A DNA stretch of 64,000 nucleotides from UMGS1519 sp050951005 (GTDB lineage: Bacteria > Actinomycetota > Coriobacteriia > Coriobacteriales > Eggerthellaceae): positions 372,001 through 436,000 of the forward strand of contig JBMNIP010000002.1 of NCBI GenBank assembly GCA_050951005.1, written 5' to 3'. The position numbers were made by a program, and so were the translations under genes. Positions 8,342-16,937 of the stretch are shown here, in pieces (positions within the stretch are counted from its first letter, which is position 1; every line of letters starts with the position of its first letter). The notes beneath the pieces were generated by a model that made no database searches, was not told the origin of the DNA, and worked only from the letters and a program-made list of their open reading frames with translations.

Positions 8342-10458
8342 TGCGTTACCCCCGAAATCGAGGCGCCGATGGATTGAAGACGTGTGGCAATTTCGGAAAT
8401 TACGTCGATTGTGGTGCTCTTTGCCGAAGGGGGCAGCGTAACGGTAATCGGCAACGACGGGCCCGTTTCGCCAAACGGCTCGATAGTTGCGATGGTAATC
8501 GTATCATCGATCCCGTTCACCTTCTGAATAGCCGACTGCTCTACCGCCGAAACGGGGCCGGAGAATACATCGTTTCCGCCCAGCCAAGACGCATGCCGTT
8601 TCACCTGGAGAAATCGGGACGAGAAGGCGCTGCTGTTCTGTTCGAGGGGATGAGCGGAATTCGAAAGTATTGGCTTCGGGGCATCGAGCTTTGCCGGCTC
8701 TAACCCCAGCTCATCTATCATCCGGGTCAATTTGTCCGAAGCCCAGGTTCCCAGTCCGCTTGCTCCGACTAGCGGAATTCCATTCAGCGTTTCTTCAAGC
8801 CCCTGCTCCAGAGCCGACTGCCCCTTGGTATAGGCAAAGAGCAACGATGACCAAGCATCGAGTAGCCCATCGGTTCCTGTGGCGACGAGGGAACCTGTAT
8901 CGCGCTCTACTCCGTTCAGAAGCGAGGAGATAATCGATTCGGTCTCCGTGGGAGAATCGCTTGCCAATACCGCTCCCGATACCGCCGCCCGAGTCCCAAG
9001 CGTCGATCCCCCTTTCACGAACGAGTTCTGGAACCCGTAATCGGAAGAAAGGGGCTTCGTCGTTGCGACGATGGACACGCTGCCGTATCGTCCAGGCGGA
9101 TGAGCCTTAATCCGCATTCCAGCTGAGCGCTTTAGAAACTCCTTCAATTCTGAGAGCATGCCAGCTGCCAATCTCTTCGCTTTCTTGGAGGACGGTGCCC
9201 CTTCCGCTCGCGACGCCTGGTATTCACGTGCCGCTTCTGCCACGATGCGATAGTGATACTCGAATCCGTTCTGGATGGTTGAAGAAGCAGCTGCAACTTT
9301 TCCCATACTGGAAGGAGCGAAGCGGCACTGGTCGCAGGTTGCGAAATCACCTTCATCAAGATCTTTGATCGACCCAACCGCCACTGGATTACCCGCCCTT
9401 GGACAGCCCGCCCATGCATGCATCGTTTTCTTCCCGTGCGATTCCGTAATGGGATACACCGTTTCGGTATAGAGTGCTGTCTGGCGCATTTCGTCAGTAT
9501 TGCGCGGCAGCAGCGGAAAACGTGCCGAGAACGAGTCTCCGTTCTCTACAACGAATCCGTGGGAAACCTGATCTGAAGCATAACGATAAAAGCGTTTCCG
9601 AAGCGCCGAATTGGATTGCTCTTCCACCGAATCGTCCAGCGGTTCTTCTTTCGCAAGACGTGCAGGATAATATGCCTGGGCTCGTCGAAGCGCGACGCTG
9701 AAATTCCAGGCATCAACCGTCTGGTAACGTGGGTTCTCCTCATCTGCAAGGACTGCGAGTTTCCGAGCCCGCTCGTACATGCAATAGCCGGGATTGTTTC
9801 CGCAATCCGCCAGGAAAGCTCGCTCTTTCGCCTGGTTCGCTCTTTGCGCAGCCTCTTCAGCCTTTCTGGCAGCCTCGGTCAGCTGTCCCTGGCTGCCCTC
9901 TACTTGGGAAACCAATTCACGAGACGATCCCACTCCGTCAACCGCGACCTCCTCGCCAGCCTGGGGCAAGAGCAGGGCAAATCCAAAATAACCTGCCGCT
10001 CCATCAGCGTCAGCATTTGCCTTCACAACGCTCGCAGCACTCACGGCCGCCAGAAACGGCAATGCCCGTTGAACTTTGTTCAGACCCCCTTCTGCCGTAC
10101 GAACGAAGGAATCCCGTGATTGAAAAATCCTCTCACCAGCAGCTATGAGACGCGAGCCGATGCCGCTCGATGCCGGAACGCAAAGAGCGGCGACCCCCAC
10201 TCCCATGGCTATCGAACCTGTCAAGTTCATCGAGAGCACGACCGCATCGCAGATACGAACGGCGATGTAATACTCCGCAACCACGTTTTCTGCAGAGAGC
10301 GCTGCTGCATCAGCCGTTTCCTGTATAGACGAGGACGTGGTGCAAATACGATACACCTGTGCAGAAGAGAATATGAGTGCAAGGGAAAGGAGCAGCGCGA
10401 GAACTACCCCGATTGTAGAAAATCCCTCTTCATCGAAGAATGCCTCGATAATCCGCAT
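8332..10458 (-). CDS. Large TadG-like surface protein of the Tad pilus locus
   Basis: 708 residues. The start at 10458 follows an ideal AAAGGAGG. The N-terminus (RIIEAFFDEEGFSTIG then a hydrophobic stretch at about 15-35) resembles a TadE/TadG-type membrane anchor. The rest should lie outside the cell. It includes an Ala/Glu/Gln coiled-coil region around residues 190-225, a C-x7-C pair just after it, and a CDQC motif near residue 385 preceded by a conserved-looking HAWAGCP. It fits the position and size of TadG/TadF-like proteins, but similarity beyond the anchor is not recognisable. It could be a large minor pilin or tip adhesin. Confidence 0.75.
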   Translation of the reverse strand: MRIIEAFFDEEGFSTIGVVLALLLSLALIFSSAQVYRICTTSSSIQETADAAALSAENVVAEYYIAVRICDAVVLSMNLTGSIAMGVGVAALCVPASSGIGSRLIAAGERIFQSRDSFVRTAEGGLNKVQRALPFLAAVSAASVVKANADADGAAGYFGFALLLPQAGEEVAVDGVGSSRELVSQVEGSQGQLTEAARKAEEAAQRANQAKERAFLADCGNNPGYCMYERARKLAVLADEENPRYQTVDAWNFSVALRRAQAYYPARLAKEEPLDDSVEEQSNSALRKRFYRYASDQVSHGFVVENGDSFSARFPLLPRNTDEMRQTALYTETVYPITESHGKKTMHAWAGCPRAGNPVAVGSIKDLDEGDFATCDQCRFAPSSMGKVAAASSTIQNGFEYHYRIVAEAAREYQASRAEGAPSSKKAKRLAAGMLSELKEFLKRSAGMRIKAHPPGRYGSVSIVATTKPLSSDYGFQNSFVKGGSTLGTRAAVSGAVLASDSPTETESIISSLLNGVERDTGSLVATGTDGLLDAWSSLLFAYTKGQSALEQGLEETLNGIPLVGASGLGTWASDKLTRMIDELGLEPAKLDAPKPILSNSAHPLEQNSSAFSSRFLQVKRHASWLGGNDVFSGPVSAVEQSAIQKVNGIDDTITIATIEPFGETGPSLPITVTLPPSAKSTTIDVISEIATRLQSIGASISGVTQWR

Positions 10459-10472
10459 AGTTCCTCCTTTCC

Positions 10473-10964
10473 CTAGCTCCAATACCCTGTCCAAGCTCCA
10501 GGGTTGATCCCGAGGGATGACTTCCCAACCCATTGCGGTTGAGTCGGCATCGATTGAGATACCGACAACTCGAAATTCCCCGATCCATTGGTAATACCGA
10601 GCAGCGTGCAACCGACATCGAGGATCGGCAAAGGCCTCACTTCCTGAGAAATGGTCACTGATACCTCAGAGCTGTATTCGTTACCGGAAAGCTGCACATT
10701 CCACGTACAGCCATCTCTGTGGACATGAAAGTTGTCCTGCATGGGAATAGCCCCGAGATGTCGGATGACGCTTTCCCGATACACCGAATCAGGAAGGCCC
10801 TGACTATCGCTGCGCGTCACGAGCATGCGGCAACCGTCGCTTGCCGCTGCCTGCATCACAATGCGGTCATAAAGCAGAATGCCCGGCTGAAGCAGCATAA
10901 GCATACCCAAGAAAATAAGGGGGATGAGAAACGCCGCCTCAACGGTCGCTTGACCGCATATCAA
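10473..10964 (-). CDS. TadE-like pseudopilin with an uncertain start
   Basis: About 163 residues from a TTG at 10964. The protein has CGQATVEAAFLIPLIFLG near its start, a clear TadE/pseudopilin motif, then an extracytoplasmic domain. The start is a puzzle: the strong AGGAGG just before it is well spaced for an ATG in another frame that stops after six codons. The in-frame options are the adjacent TTG or ATGs at 11057 or 11078 inside the preceding gene. It ends 14 bases before the large TadG-like gene. Confidence 0.75.
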   Translation of the reverse strand: MICGQATVEAAFLIPLIFLGMLMLLQPGILLYDRIVMQAAASDGCRMLVTRSDSQGLPDSVYRESVIRHLGAIPMQDNFHVHRDGCTWNVQLSGNEYSSEVSVTISQEVRPLPILDVGCTLLGITNGSGNFELSVSQSMPTQPQWVGKSSLGINPGAWTGYWS

Positions 10965-10983
10965 CCTCCTGCCGAATAGCCTC

Positions 10984-11229
10984 TCAATACAGGAAGATAT
11001 CGCCCAAACCGCCGGCTGCCATGGTTTGCAGGTGATGTGAAGCGCTTTGCAATGCATGTTGAAGCGGTGTTCCCGCATCGAAGAAATGCCAGAGAACGCC
11101 CAATGCCAATACCAGCGAAAGAAAGGCCGCGAGCACAATCGCGTACTCAACCGTTCCTTGGCCGTCCGCATGCTGATTACCGCTTTCATCTGCTTGTCTA
11201 CAGCCCGTTGATACCTGTCGCAATCGCAT
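10984..11229 (-). CDS. Second pilin-like protein (TadE/Flp-type leader)
   Basis: 81 residues. A basic leader (about 25 residues, MRLRQVSTGCRQADE) is followed by GQGTVEYAIVLAAFLSLVLA, a class III (Flp-type) processing site and hydrophobic stem, then a short soluble tail. The ATG at 11229 has AGGAG eight bases upstream and overlaps the end of the first Flp gene by 32 bases in another frame. It could be a minor Flp pilin or a truncated TadE. Its longer hydrophilic leader sets it apart from the gene before it. Confidence 0.8.
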   Translation of the reverse strand: MRLRQVSTGCRQADESGNQHADGQGTVEYAIVLAAFLSLVLALGVLWHFFDAGTPLQHALQSASHHLQTMAAGGLGDIFLY

Positions 11230-11398
11230 TCCAAAGCTCCTGGATCTTCGGTTTGAACAGCGTGATTGCCAATATCGCAATCACCACCAGCACACCGACA
11301 AGAATGGCGTACTCCGTCGTTCCCTGCCCGCTGCGGTCGTGCAGCAACCTATACAGCCGCACCCAGCAGCGCGAAGACCATCGTTGAATCGTTTCCAT
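11198..11398 (-). CDS. flp: Flp-type major pilin
   Basis: 66 residues, the usual size for the Flp pilin that polymerises into Tad pili. The motif GQGTTEYAILVGVLVVIAIL gives the Gly/Gln cleavage context, the Glu at position +5 or so, the Tyr after it, and the hydrophobic stem. The short tail ends FKPKIQELWNAIATG. The ribosome site AGGAGG lies eight bases before the ATG. It lies directly after tadC. A prepilin peptidase (tadV/cpaA) is needed to mature it and is not in this window. Confidence 0.9.
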   Translation of the reverse strand: METIQRWSSRCWVRLYRLLHDRSGQGTTEYAILVGVLVVIAILAITLFKPKIQELWNAIATGINGL

Positions 11399-11410
11399 TT
11401 CCTGTACCTC

Positions 11411-12349
11411 CTAAAACTCCGATATCAATTCCAAAATCACAGGACCCATGACCAGCAGCAGCATTGCCGGCAGAATCAGTGTTCCCACAGGAAGCATCAT
11501 CTTCACAGGGGCTTTTGCGATGCGCTCCTCCACCCGTGCTTTATGCAATGCACGCGCTTCGACTGCCGACGAAGAAAGGATGTCGGCAAGAGGATTTCCG
11601 AAACGAAGGGATCGGATGGCATCTTCCATCACTCGTCTGAGGAGCACCGAGTCGTATTGGCCCGCCAGGTCACGTAGCGCATCCTCTCGACGAACCAGCC
11701 CGGTTTGCCATTCCTGTACCGCCTTCTCTGCACTGCTGGCCAAAGCACCATCGAAATACTGAGGATATAGGGAAAAAGCTCGTTCAAAAGGAAGTCCGCT
11801 GCGCAATCCCAACATCACCACCTCAAGCATTTCTGAAAGATGGCGCTCGGCATCCTCGCTCCTCGTTTTCGCTTCCTGGCGTAAGGCCCAAATCGGTAAA
11901 CCATGCCCCACGCAGATTCCGAGAAATAAACCGATCAGTCCAAGCTGTTCGCTGAACAGCAAACCGGAAAGCCCGCAGACGGCACCTCCGATGGTGGCAC
12001 ACCGCCATCGTCCCTGGCGAATCCCCTCGAAGGTGATGACCTCGGCCATGCCGGTCCGCTCGATGTCCTCCACACCCAAGACGACATGCTTCTCGTTATT
12101 TGGATGCTCCGCAGTTCGTCCACTCCCGATCCGGCTCCGATGCTGCAGCATTATCAGAATCCTGCTTGCAAGACCCGTAACCTCAGGCTGAACGAACAAG
12201 GCACTTTCTTCCGAATCTGCAGCCAGCACCCGCGCTGCTTGAAGCCTCTTCCAACCTAGGCGGTGTTCGACAAGGGCAATGATGAGAAAGCAGCCACAAA
12301 CCGCAGCCGATGCCATGCCGATACCGAGAAGAGCCATCTGCCCGTTCAT
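11411..12349 (-). CDS. tadC: Tad pilus platform protein TadC
   Basis: A 312-residue inner-membrane protein of the type II secretion F (T2SSF) family that pairs with TadB as the platform for the TadA ATPase. The N-terminal membrane span (about 7-27), a pair of spans in the middle (about 115-155) and a C-terminal span ending VMGPVILEL are visible. The T2SSF domain (HLSEMLEVVMLGLRSG) lies between them. ATGA overlap with tadB at 12346-12349; ribosome site GGAGGTGAGGG. Confidence 0.9.
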   Translation of the reverse strand: MNGQMALLGIGMASAAVCGCFLIIALVEHRLGWKRLQAARVLAADSEESALFVQPEVTGLASRILIMLQHRSRIGSGRTAEHPNNEKHVVLGVEDIERTGMAEVITFEGIRQGRWRCATIGGAVCGLSGLLFSEQLGLIGLFLGICVGHGLPIWALRQEAKTRSEDAERHLSEMLEVVMLGLRSGLPFERAFSLYPQYFDGALASSAEKAVQEWQTGLVRREDALRDLAGQYDSVLLRRVMEDAIRSLRFGNPLADILSSSAVEARALHKARVEERIAKAPVKMMLPVGTLILPAMLLLVMGPVILELISEF

Positions 12350-13326
12350 GTTTCCCTCACCTCCAACACTTTGCGAACCGCCAATATTCCAGCCGCCTGC
12401 ATTGCCAGCGCAAGAGAGAGCACGAAGAATCCTGCCGGAGAAGAGAAGAACGGCGCGAGGAAGTTATCGGTAAACAACGAGAGAAGCGCAATGAGCACGA
12501 AGGGCATAACCGTCACTACGCGAGCTGAGAGACGTGCTTGCGCCGTCTGGACTCGCAATGACCTTCGCAGGGAGAGGTCTTCACTCACGGCATCGCATGC
12601 CGCATCGATAATCTCGCGGAGGCTTCCACCGGTGCGATGCTGCACTTCGAGCGCCACGATAACAAAACCGAGTTCAGGTAAATCAGCATGTTCTCGCAAC
12701 TCTCCGAGCACCTGATCAACCGTCTTCCCCGTCTCGAGGCCCGCTGCCGCACGCGTGAAATACGTACTCATATCCCCTTCCGTTTCATCTGCGACCTGGC
12801 GGAAAGTCTGGAGAAGCGTATAACCTGCATGAAAACAAGCATTCATGGAACGCAGCACACTGGGAATCTCGTCTCGCAAACGTTCCCGAGAGAATTCGCA
12901 TGCCTGCTTCGCAACGACATAAACCAGCAACGTTGCCGTAAGCGCCGCCACAATGCCGAAGACGAGGGAACTGACAATCCAACCAACCAGCACTGTTCCC
13001 AATTCAAGGGCGATAAAGATGCTTGCAATGCCCTGTTCGGTCGCCGGCCAATCGCGCAGCCGGCAATATTCCCGCATTAGCACGATAAACCGAGATCCTC
13101 TCTTTGTGCCAAGCAAAATCCGGCTTGCGGGAAGAAAAACCCTGATGCCATTTCGAAATACCAGGCTCTTTCCCGCACGGAGCGAGGCGGCATCTCCCTG
13201 GATGCGCAATGAGCGCACTGAATGGCTCAACGACTGAAAGCCCCGAAAAAATTGAGCGCAGAGAAACGCCCCTGAAAAGAAGGCCGTCACGAAGGCAATG
13301 CAGGCATACCAATTTCCTGCTTCCAT
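12346..13326 (-). CDS. tadB: Tad pilus platform protein TadB
   Basis: A 326-residue T2SSF-family membrane protein, partner of TadC. Spans are visible at about 5-25, 110-150 and near the C-terminus. The cytoplasmic domain carries EIPSVLRSMNACFHAGYTL and the RTGGSLREII block usual in TadB. The start at 13326 has GGAGG seven bases upstream and lies 40 bases inside the end of tadA in another frame, so the two genes overlap. Longer starts lack a ribosome site. Confidence 0.9.
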   Translation of the reverse strand: MEAGNWYACIAFVTAFFSGAFLCAQFFRGFQSLSHSVRSLRIQGDAASLRAGKSLVFRNGIRVFLPASRILLGTKRGSRFIVLMREYCRLRDWPATEQGIASIFIALELGTVLVGWIVSSLVFGIVAALTATLLVYVVAKQACEFSRERLRDEIPSVLRSMNACFHAGYTLLQTFRQVADETEGDMSTYFTRAAAGLETGKTVDQVLGELREHADLPELGFVIVALEVQHRTGGSLREIIDAACDAVSEDLSLRRSLRVQTAQARLSARVVTVMPFVLIALLSLFTDNFLAPFFSSPAGFFVLSLALAMQAAGILAVRKVLEVRET

Positions 13327-14630
13327 CCCCGCACCTCCCCATCCGTTGCAATCCCTTTCCTCTCGAGCGTTTCCATCCAATCCGGCAAGGCAATCCAGGT
13401 ACCCGGCTCATCGAAATATTCCCGCTGGTACAGCGGTAAGACTTTCACCCTTTGCGCCTCCTCGTCATAGGACAACGCAACTATCTGGGAGAGATACCGA
13501 TCGCCGCAGGATCCACGCGCCAGTTGCAGGATCAAATCGATAGCAGATGCTGCTTGGCGCTCTATGACATCGATGGGAAGATCTGCGGCATAGCGGACCA
13601 TTACCGTCAAACGCGAGATGGCATCGGCGGGAGAATTTGCATGGAGAGTGGTAAGGGATCCATCATGACCGGTATTCATGGCCTGAAGCATATCGAGCGC
13701 TTCGGGTCCGCGGCATTCGCCAACAATGATGCGGTCGGGCCTCATGCGGAGCGCATTGATAACCAGATCGCGAATGCTCACCTGTCCCATCCCCTCAGCA
13801 TTGGGAGGTCGCGATTCCAAACGCACGACATGCGGGTGCTCCAGAAATCGCAGCTCAGCAGAATCCTCGATCGTCAGAATACGTTCCTGTGATGAAATCT
13901 TGCAGGAAAGGGCATTGAGAAACGTGGTCTTCCCCGTTCCCGTGCCCCCTGAAACCGCCATGCTCGTCCGTGCGGCAACCGCCCAGCAGAGAAATGCAAC
14001 CATCGATTCCTCGATGGAGCCAAGTGAAACCATTTCCTCAAGGGTAATCACATGCGCAGTGAATTTCCGTATTGTCAGCACCGGGCCATCGAGAGCAAGC
14101 GGAGGAATGATTGCATGGACACGATGACCTTCTGGCAAACGTGCATTCACCATCGGACAGGACTCGTCGATTCTTCTTCCTATTGGGCCGATAATCCGAT
14201 CGATGAGCGCTCCAACCTCCTCGTCGGTATGAATGGCCTTTTCGCTGCGATAGAGCTTCCCGTGCTTTTCGCAATAAATCGAATGGGTACCGTTGACCAT
14301 GATTTCGGTAACCTCTGGATCTGCCAGCATCTCTTCCAATGGACCAAAACCGAACAGGGCATCGAGAAGGGCGTTCACCAATGATTCCCGTTCCGGCTCG
14401 TCAAGGGATGATGCATTGGGAAGCACGTCCTGGACAAATATCTGACGACAGATACTTCGAATCTCATTTTCTGCTCGGGCAGGGTTTTCGGCAGCTAACC
14501 GAGCTAGGGCATCGCTTGAAATACGCAGCCAGAGCTGTTCTTTCAGGGCATCCAGCTGAACCCCGCCGAATTCGGAAGCCATACCTGCAGAGGTGTTGCC
14601 GGCAGCGCGAATGCAATCGATAAGCGGCAT
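13287..14630 (-). CDS. tadA: Tad pilus assembly ATPase TadA (CpaF)
   Basis: A 447-residue secretion ATPase of the VirB11/CpaF family that powers pilus assembly. Walker A is GGTGTGKT (228-235), the Walker B region is RPDRIIVGECRGPEAL near 300, and a LTTLHANS block follows, so the nucleotide site looks complete. It begins directly on the cpaE stop (TAATG at 14628-14632). Here tadA names the pilus ATPase, not the tRNA deaminase near 60.5 kb. Confidence 0.95.
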   Translation of the reverse strand: MPLIDCIRAAGNTSAGMASEFGGVQLDALKEQLWLRISSDALARLAAENPARAENEIRSICRQIFVQDVLPNASSLDEPERESLVNALLDALFGFGPLEEMLADPEVTEIMVNGTHSIYCEKHGKLYRSEKAIHTDEEVGALIDRIIGPIGRRIDESCPMVNARLPEGHRVHAIIPPLALDGPVLTIRKFTAHVITLEEMVSLGSIEESMVAFLCWAVAARTSMAVSGGTGTGKTTFLNALSCKISSQERILTIEDSAELRFLEHPHVVRLESRPPNAEGMGQVSIRDLVINALRMRPDRIIVGECRGPEALDMLQAMNTGHDGSLTTLHANSPADAISRLTVMVRYAADLPIDVIERQAASAIDLILQLARGSCGDRYLSQIVALSYDEEAQRVKVLPLYQREYFDEPGTWIALPDWMETLERKGIATDGEVRGWKQEIGMPALPS

Positions 14631-15979
14631 TATGCCCGCCTCCTTCGACGCAAGGGAAGAAGATGGCGATTCGGCGTCTCTTCCCGTTCGATTTCCGCCC
14701 GGCTCTTCATCGTCTCAGGCAGCGCCTCAATGAAAAATGACTGCAAGCTCACACACAGGGAGTTGCGCATTTTCAAGAGTTCTCCAGCCATGCCCGCTCC
14801 CATAAGCTCCTCCACCTCAGGACCGCCGTCTTTGAACTCGGAAACCCGTGCACCATTGAGGGCGCAGGAAATGTCGAGAGAGGTGAGCATGGCGTTTTTC
14901 GAACAACGGTTTACTGCAAACAAGAATGGGGTCGCCGCAACTCCGCAACGGGCGCATAGCCCCAGCGCTCGCTTGATTGCCTTCAAAGAAGTGGGACGTT
15001 GATCCACCAGAAACAGGGTATTCGAACTGAGCTCGATCAACTTGATATGCTGTTCCGTCCAAAATGATCCTGTATTCACAATGATGACGTCGAAGCCGCC
15101 ACGCAGCTTTTCAATCACTCCCTCGAGCTGTGCGGGCATCTGCTCAGAATCTTCAGGGCCGAGCGGCGGCGCAAGCACGGCCGGCATTGTGCCGATTGAT
15201 TCCAGCTGGTTCACACGCAGGGGATCCTTCAAGACCTGATCGATACGCAGCGGATCCTTGATCGACAATAGCTGCGCAACATCTCCGAACTGAAAATCAG
15301 CATCAAAGAGCAGCGTCCGATAGCCCAATGTTTGGGAAATCAGTGCCAGCAGAACGGAGATGGTACTCTTGCCCGTACCGCCACTTGCGCTGGTAACGGT
15401 CAGCATGTACGCACCGCTTGCATTCTGTATTGCCACACGCGCTCCGCTTCGTTGACGCACGGATGACCCCTTGGTATCCCAAACGTCCAAACGATGCAGG
15501 ACCTTGGTGTTGCTGCAATCGGCCAGCTGTGAATCTGCTTTGAACTGTACTGGCTGTGCACCTGCATGGAGATTATCGGAAAGTTCTTCATGCTGTACCG
15601 CCTCTTTTCGGAGGGAAGTTTGCTGCCGCTTCCGCCAGGCGTACCGGTTCGCAAACTCTTCCGCGTCGAGAACCCCATCGATACCTGCCGAATTCGCGCG
15701 GCTAAGCAATGACCCGTTTCCGGATATCCCGACAAGATAGACTGAGCGATCCGCACTGTCCCGTTTCAGGGCTGCAGCTAAGTTGATTGCATCCATCTCG
15801 TCACTGGACGCTACCCAAACCTCGTCGACCGAAGCATCGCCACGAAGGAATCGGCGCGCTTCTTCGGCATGCGAGATAGGCTTCAACCAATCCTGCCGAG
15901 ATAGCCCTTCCCCCTCAAGTCCCAGAAGATCGGGGTGGCGCAGGCTGTCCTCATCAGCGCAAAGTACCACCGTTCCCAT
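14630..15979 (-). CDS. cpaE: Pilus localisation ATPase CpaE (TadZ)
   Basis: 449 residues. The first 110 or so form a degenerate receiver-like domain. A linker follows, then a MinD/ParA-type domain with the deviant P-loop SASGGTGKST (197-206) and FDADFQFGD, the usual CpaE switch region. TadZ/CpaE places the Tad machine in the cell. The start at 15979 has AAGGAG. The C-terminal tail is strongly basic (RRRRRA). Confidence 0.92.
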   Translation of the reverse strand: MGTVVLCADEDSLRHPDLLGLEGEGLSRQDWLKPISHAEEARRFLRGDASVDEVWVASSDEMDAINLAAALKRDSADRSVYLVGISGNGSLLSRANSAGIDGVLDAEEFANRYAWRKRQQTSLRKEAVQHEELSDNLHAGAQPVQFKADSQLADCSNTKVLHRLDVWDTKGSSVRQRSGARVAIQNASGAYMLTVTSASGGTGKSTISVLLALISQTLGYRTLLFDADFQFGDVAQLLSIKDPLRIDQVLKDPLRVNQLESIGTMPAVLAPPLGPEDSEQMPAQLEGVIEKLRGGFDVIIVNTGSFWTEQHIKLIELSSNTLFLVDQRPTSLKAIKRALGLCARCGVAATPFLFAVNRCSKNAMLTSLDISCALNGARVSEFKDGGPEVEELMGAGMAGELLKMRNSLCVSLQSFFIEALPETMKSRAEIEREETPNRHLLPLRRRRRA

Positions 15980-15981
15980 GA

Positions 15982-16626
15982 TCAGCTCTCCTTTTTACCC
16001 GGAATCGCGAAATACAGGTTGCCCTTTTCAGCCGACGACACGTATTCCTCTACCGAACCAGGAGCCACGGCAACCGTCACCCATGACAGCGATTTGCCTG
16101 TCGTCTCTTCGGATTCGCCAGCGCTCGTCGCCAACACCAGCACGTCTTTGCCCAGGCGCTTCGTCCCGCTGCTTCCGGTTAGGAACACGTCTACTGCCAT
16201 GCCTGCAGAAATAGCTCCGCCTACCGCCTTCACTTCCTCGGTAGGCAAACTCACCGCCGTCATTCCATCGGGAACCTCAACCTTCGAGTTCCCCTGTTCG
16301 AAACGCATTGAGGTAACCACCTCGCCAGACACAATCGTCGAGGCAACCTGTTTGCCGATGACTTCTTTATCATCCTTAAGCGAGTTCTCTGGAAGGAGGT
16401 CGGCAAGCCACATCTTCTTCTCAACATCCGATGAGCCGATGGTCTCTCCTGGCAGAATGGTGCGCTTTGCAACCACGACCTCCACCTGTTCACCGCCGTA
16501 CCGCTCCAATGCCTCCGCACGTTCCTGATCTGCTTGAGCGGTGACGGACTGGGTGTAGCCGAACACGGCAACCGCGCAGATTATCCCCGAGATGATGCCG
16601 GCGACAACCATCCGTTTATCCCTCAT
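15982..16626 (-). CDS. cpaB: Pilus assembly protein CpaB (RcpC), SAF domain
   Basis: 214 residues. An N-terminal membrane anchor (about 7-25) is followed by a SAF domain (VVVAKRTILPGETIGSSDV) and the region equivalent to the RcpC/CpaB beta-clip domain. In other bacteria it stabilises pilus assembly in the envelope. The start at 16626 follows GGAGGACGGTC. It is the first gene of the tad operon. With no outer membrane expected, no secretin gene is present. Confidence 0.88.
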   Translation of the reverse strand: MRDKRMVVAGIISGIICAVAVFGYTQSVTAQADQERAEALERYGGEQVEVVVAKRTILPGETIGSSDVEKKMWLADLLPENSLKDDKEVIGKQVASTIVSGEVVTSMRFEQGNSKVEVPDGMTAVSLPTEEVKAVGGAISAGMAVDVFLTGSSGTKRLGKDVLVLATSAGESEETTGKSLSWVTVAVAPGSVEEYVSSAEKGNLYFAIPGKKES

Positions 16627-16937
16627 GACCGTCCTCCCTTCCAGATGGCAACATCATGGGGCAGCGCCCAAACGGCAAGTCACGAGAATCGTCACGAAAT
16701 GCTATCGCAGCTCTAACGTCGCATTCACATTGCGCTATTTCACCTGTTCACAATCTCGTTTCACGTCATCGATGCAAGCAATGGTTTCATGTGCTTATCC
16801 GCCGAACTCAAGTGAGCCCCAGAACGAGATCTTCCTCGCGCCATGCATGGAAAGGCCCCACCGCAGGCACGGTGGGGCCTCGCATCAATAGCATTCAATG
16901 GACGGTATGCAGCGTCCTTGTCGGGAATACGGATTCC
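16627..16937. other. 311-base intergenic region: queA terminator and tad operon promoter region
   Basis: It lies between the queA stop (16938) and the cpaB start (16626), both on the minus strand. It contains the queA terminator (16851-16880). The remaining 220 bases must hold the tad promoter, but I found no clear -35/-10 pair or strong operator palindrome. Confidence 0.5.
16851..16880 (-). terminator. Terminator after queA
   Basis: An 11-base perfect stem (16853-16863 with 16870-16880, AGGCCCCACCG) and a six-base loop are followed on the minus strand by TTTCC. The U-tract is short but the stem is strong. It separates queA from the tad operon. Confidence 0.7.
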
